This document shows, in pieces, positions 63,379 to 64,000 of a stretch of 64,000 nt of DNA. Source of the stretch: DATBVX01 sp963724625 (GTDB lineage: Bacteria; Pseudomonadota; Gammaproteobacteria; Steroidobacterales; Steroidobacteraceae); the NCBI GenBank assembly GCA_963724625.1, contig CAVRVO010000003.1:372001-436000 (forward strand), written 5' to 3'. Under the pieces are notes generated by a model. The model saw only the letters and a program-made list of their open reading frames with translations. It did not search any database and was not told the DNA's origin. The translations under genes were made by a program, and so were the position numbers. Each line of letters begins with the position of its first letter. Position 1 is the first letter of the stretch.

Positions 63379-64000
63379 ATTACTCCGGCGCGCAACAGGT
63401 CATGCACGTTAAGCGCGCCGACCAGGATGCCATCTGCATCCACCACCGGCAGCGCGGTGATGCGGTGCTCTTCCATCACGTGGACGGCATCCGCAGCGAG
63501 CGCTTTCGGCCCGATGGTTCTGCCGCCGCGCGTCATCACCTCATCCATGCGGGTCGCGTGCACATCGACCTGTCGATCGAAGGAGCGGCGCAAATCACCA
63601 TCGGTGAAGATGCCCAGCACGCGCCCCCCGGCATCCACGATCGCCGTCATGCCCAGACCCTTGCGCGACATTTCAACCAGGCCCTGTGCCAGGGACGTGC
63701 CGGCGGGGACCATCGGGACGTCCTTGCCAGTGCGCATGATGTCTTCGACGTGCAGCAGGAGCCTGCGACCCAGGCTCCCGCCCGGATGCGAGCGCGCAAA
63801 GTCTTCTTCAGTGAAACCACGATGCTTGAGCACCGCGACCGCGATCGCATCCCCCATCGCAAGCGTTGCGGTTGTGCTCGCAGTGGGCGCGAGATTGAGC
63901 GGGCAGGCTTCGGCCGGAACGCTCACGTCGAGATTGACGGTCGCAGCGCGCGCCAGGGTTGAGTCCTGGCTGCCTGTCATGGTGATCAGTGCGACTCCAA
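63375..64000 (-). CDS. kdsD: D-arabinose 5-phosphate isomerase KdsD, N-terminus outside window
   Basis: The frame is open to the right edge (GVALITMTGSQDSTLA...), so the first part of the SIS domain is cut off. Visible: the end of the SIS domain (VSVPAEACPLNLAPTASTTATLAMGDAIAVAVL), the FARSHPGGSLGRRLL linker and a pair of CBS domains (VEDIMRTGKDVPMV and TDGDLRRSFD; then VMTRGGRTIGP and ALPVVDADGILVGAL). It converts ribulose 5-phosphate to arabinose 5-phosphate, the first step to Kdo, and heads the kdsD-kdsC-lptCAB group. Confidence 0.95.
   Translation of the reverse strand, partial: GVALITMTGSQDSTLARAATVNLDVSVPAEACPLNLAPTASTTATLAMGDAIAVAVLKHRGFTEEDFARSHPGGSLGRRLLLHVEDIMRTGKDVPMVPAGTSLAQGLVEMSRKGLGMTAIVDAGGRVLGIFTDGDLRRSFDRQVDVHATRMDEVMTRGGRTIGPKALAADAVHVMEEHRITALPVVDADGILVGALNVHDLLRAGVM

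Overview
The window is high-GC DNA from a bacterial chromosome. Gene content and order point to a gammaproteobacterium near the Xanthomonadales/Steroidobacterales/Nevskiales: rhodanese-pcm-tolC beside waaA/kdkA, a CIRCE-controlled groESL, an SAH riboswitch before ahcY, rpoN-hpf-rapZ joined to lptB-lptA-lptC-kdsC-kdsD, and a tkt-gap-pgk-pyk block. The placement is an inference from gene content; no rRNA or tRNA gene was seen.

Region 1 (1-12.2 kb, almost all + strand) is an accessory strip of small single-domain genes: NTF2-like, GFA, DUF998, VOC, GGCT-like, beta-carbonic anhydrase, HCCA isomerase-like, DUF3303, DUF924, ABM, a secreted hydrolase, threonine aldolase, DUF1772 and a Dph6-type ATPase. 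Many are broken: a GFA gene with an in-frame TAG, a cysteine synthase missing its middle, a DUF3303 gene without its stop, a frameshifted lipoprotein, and an S41 peptidase plus partner lipoprotein with a dozen or more frame changes.

Region 2 (12.2-26.8 kb) is housekeeping: tlpA-dsbD-cutA (-), groESL with promoter, CIRCE and terminator, glnE, then LPS inner-core genes (DUF6165 and a frameshifted GT9 on -, kdkA-waaA on +), tolC, a rhodanese and pcm.

Region 3 (27-37.6 kb) has a frameshifted GGDEF/EAL gene, the pyrophosphate pair pfp-hppA, adenylate kinase with an unusual basic tail, rnd, mpl, ubiX and a LON-domain protein.

Region 4 (37.7-45 kb) holds envelope glycan genes, a macrodomain-glycosyltransferase-rubredoxin operon, a TraB/GumN protein and cpdA. 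Region 5 (45.1-56.4 kb) is metK-ahcY, then tkt-gap-pgk-pyk and a penicillin acylase homologue. Region 6 (56.3-64 kb) has a peroxiredoxin, a patatin, rapZ-hpf-rpoN and lptBAC-kdsC-kdsD, cut by the right edge.

The most interesting signal is a short repeat with 25-bp terminal inverted repeats, present as two full copies of about 268 bp (43863-44130 and 48041-48309, about 90% identical by eye) and one end-to-end remnant (32794-32825). It has no transposase and looks like a MITE. Its termini carry an outward-facing ATGAAACC, and in both full copies one terminus supplies the apparent start codon and first residues (MKPV...) of the neighbouring gene: transketolase and a TraB/GumN protein.
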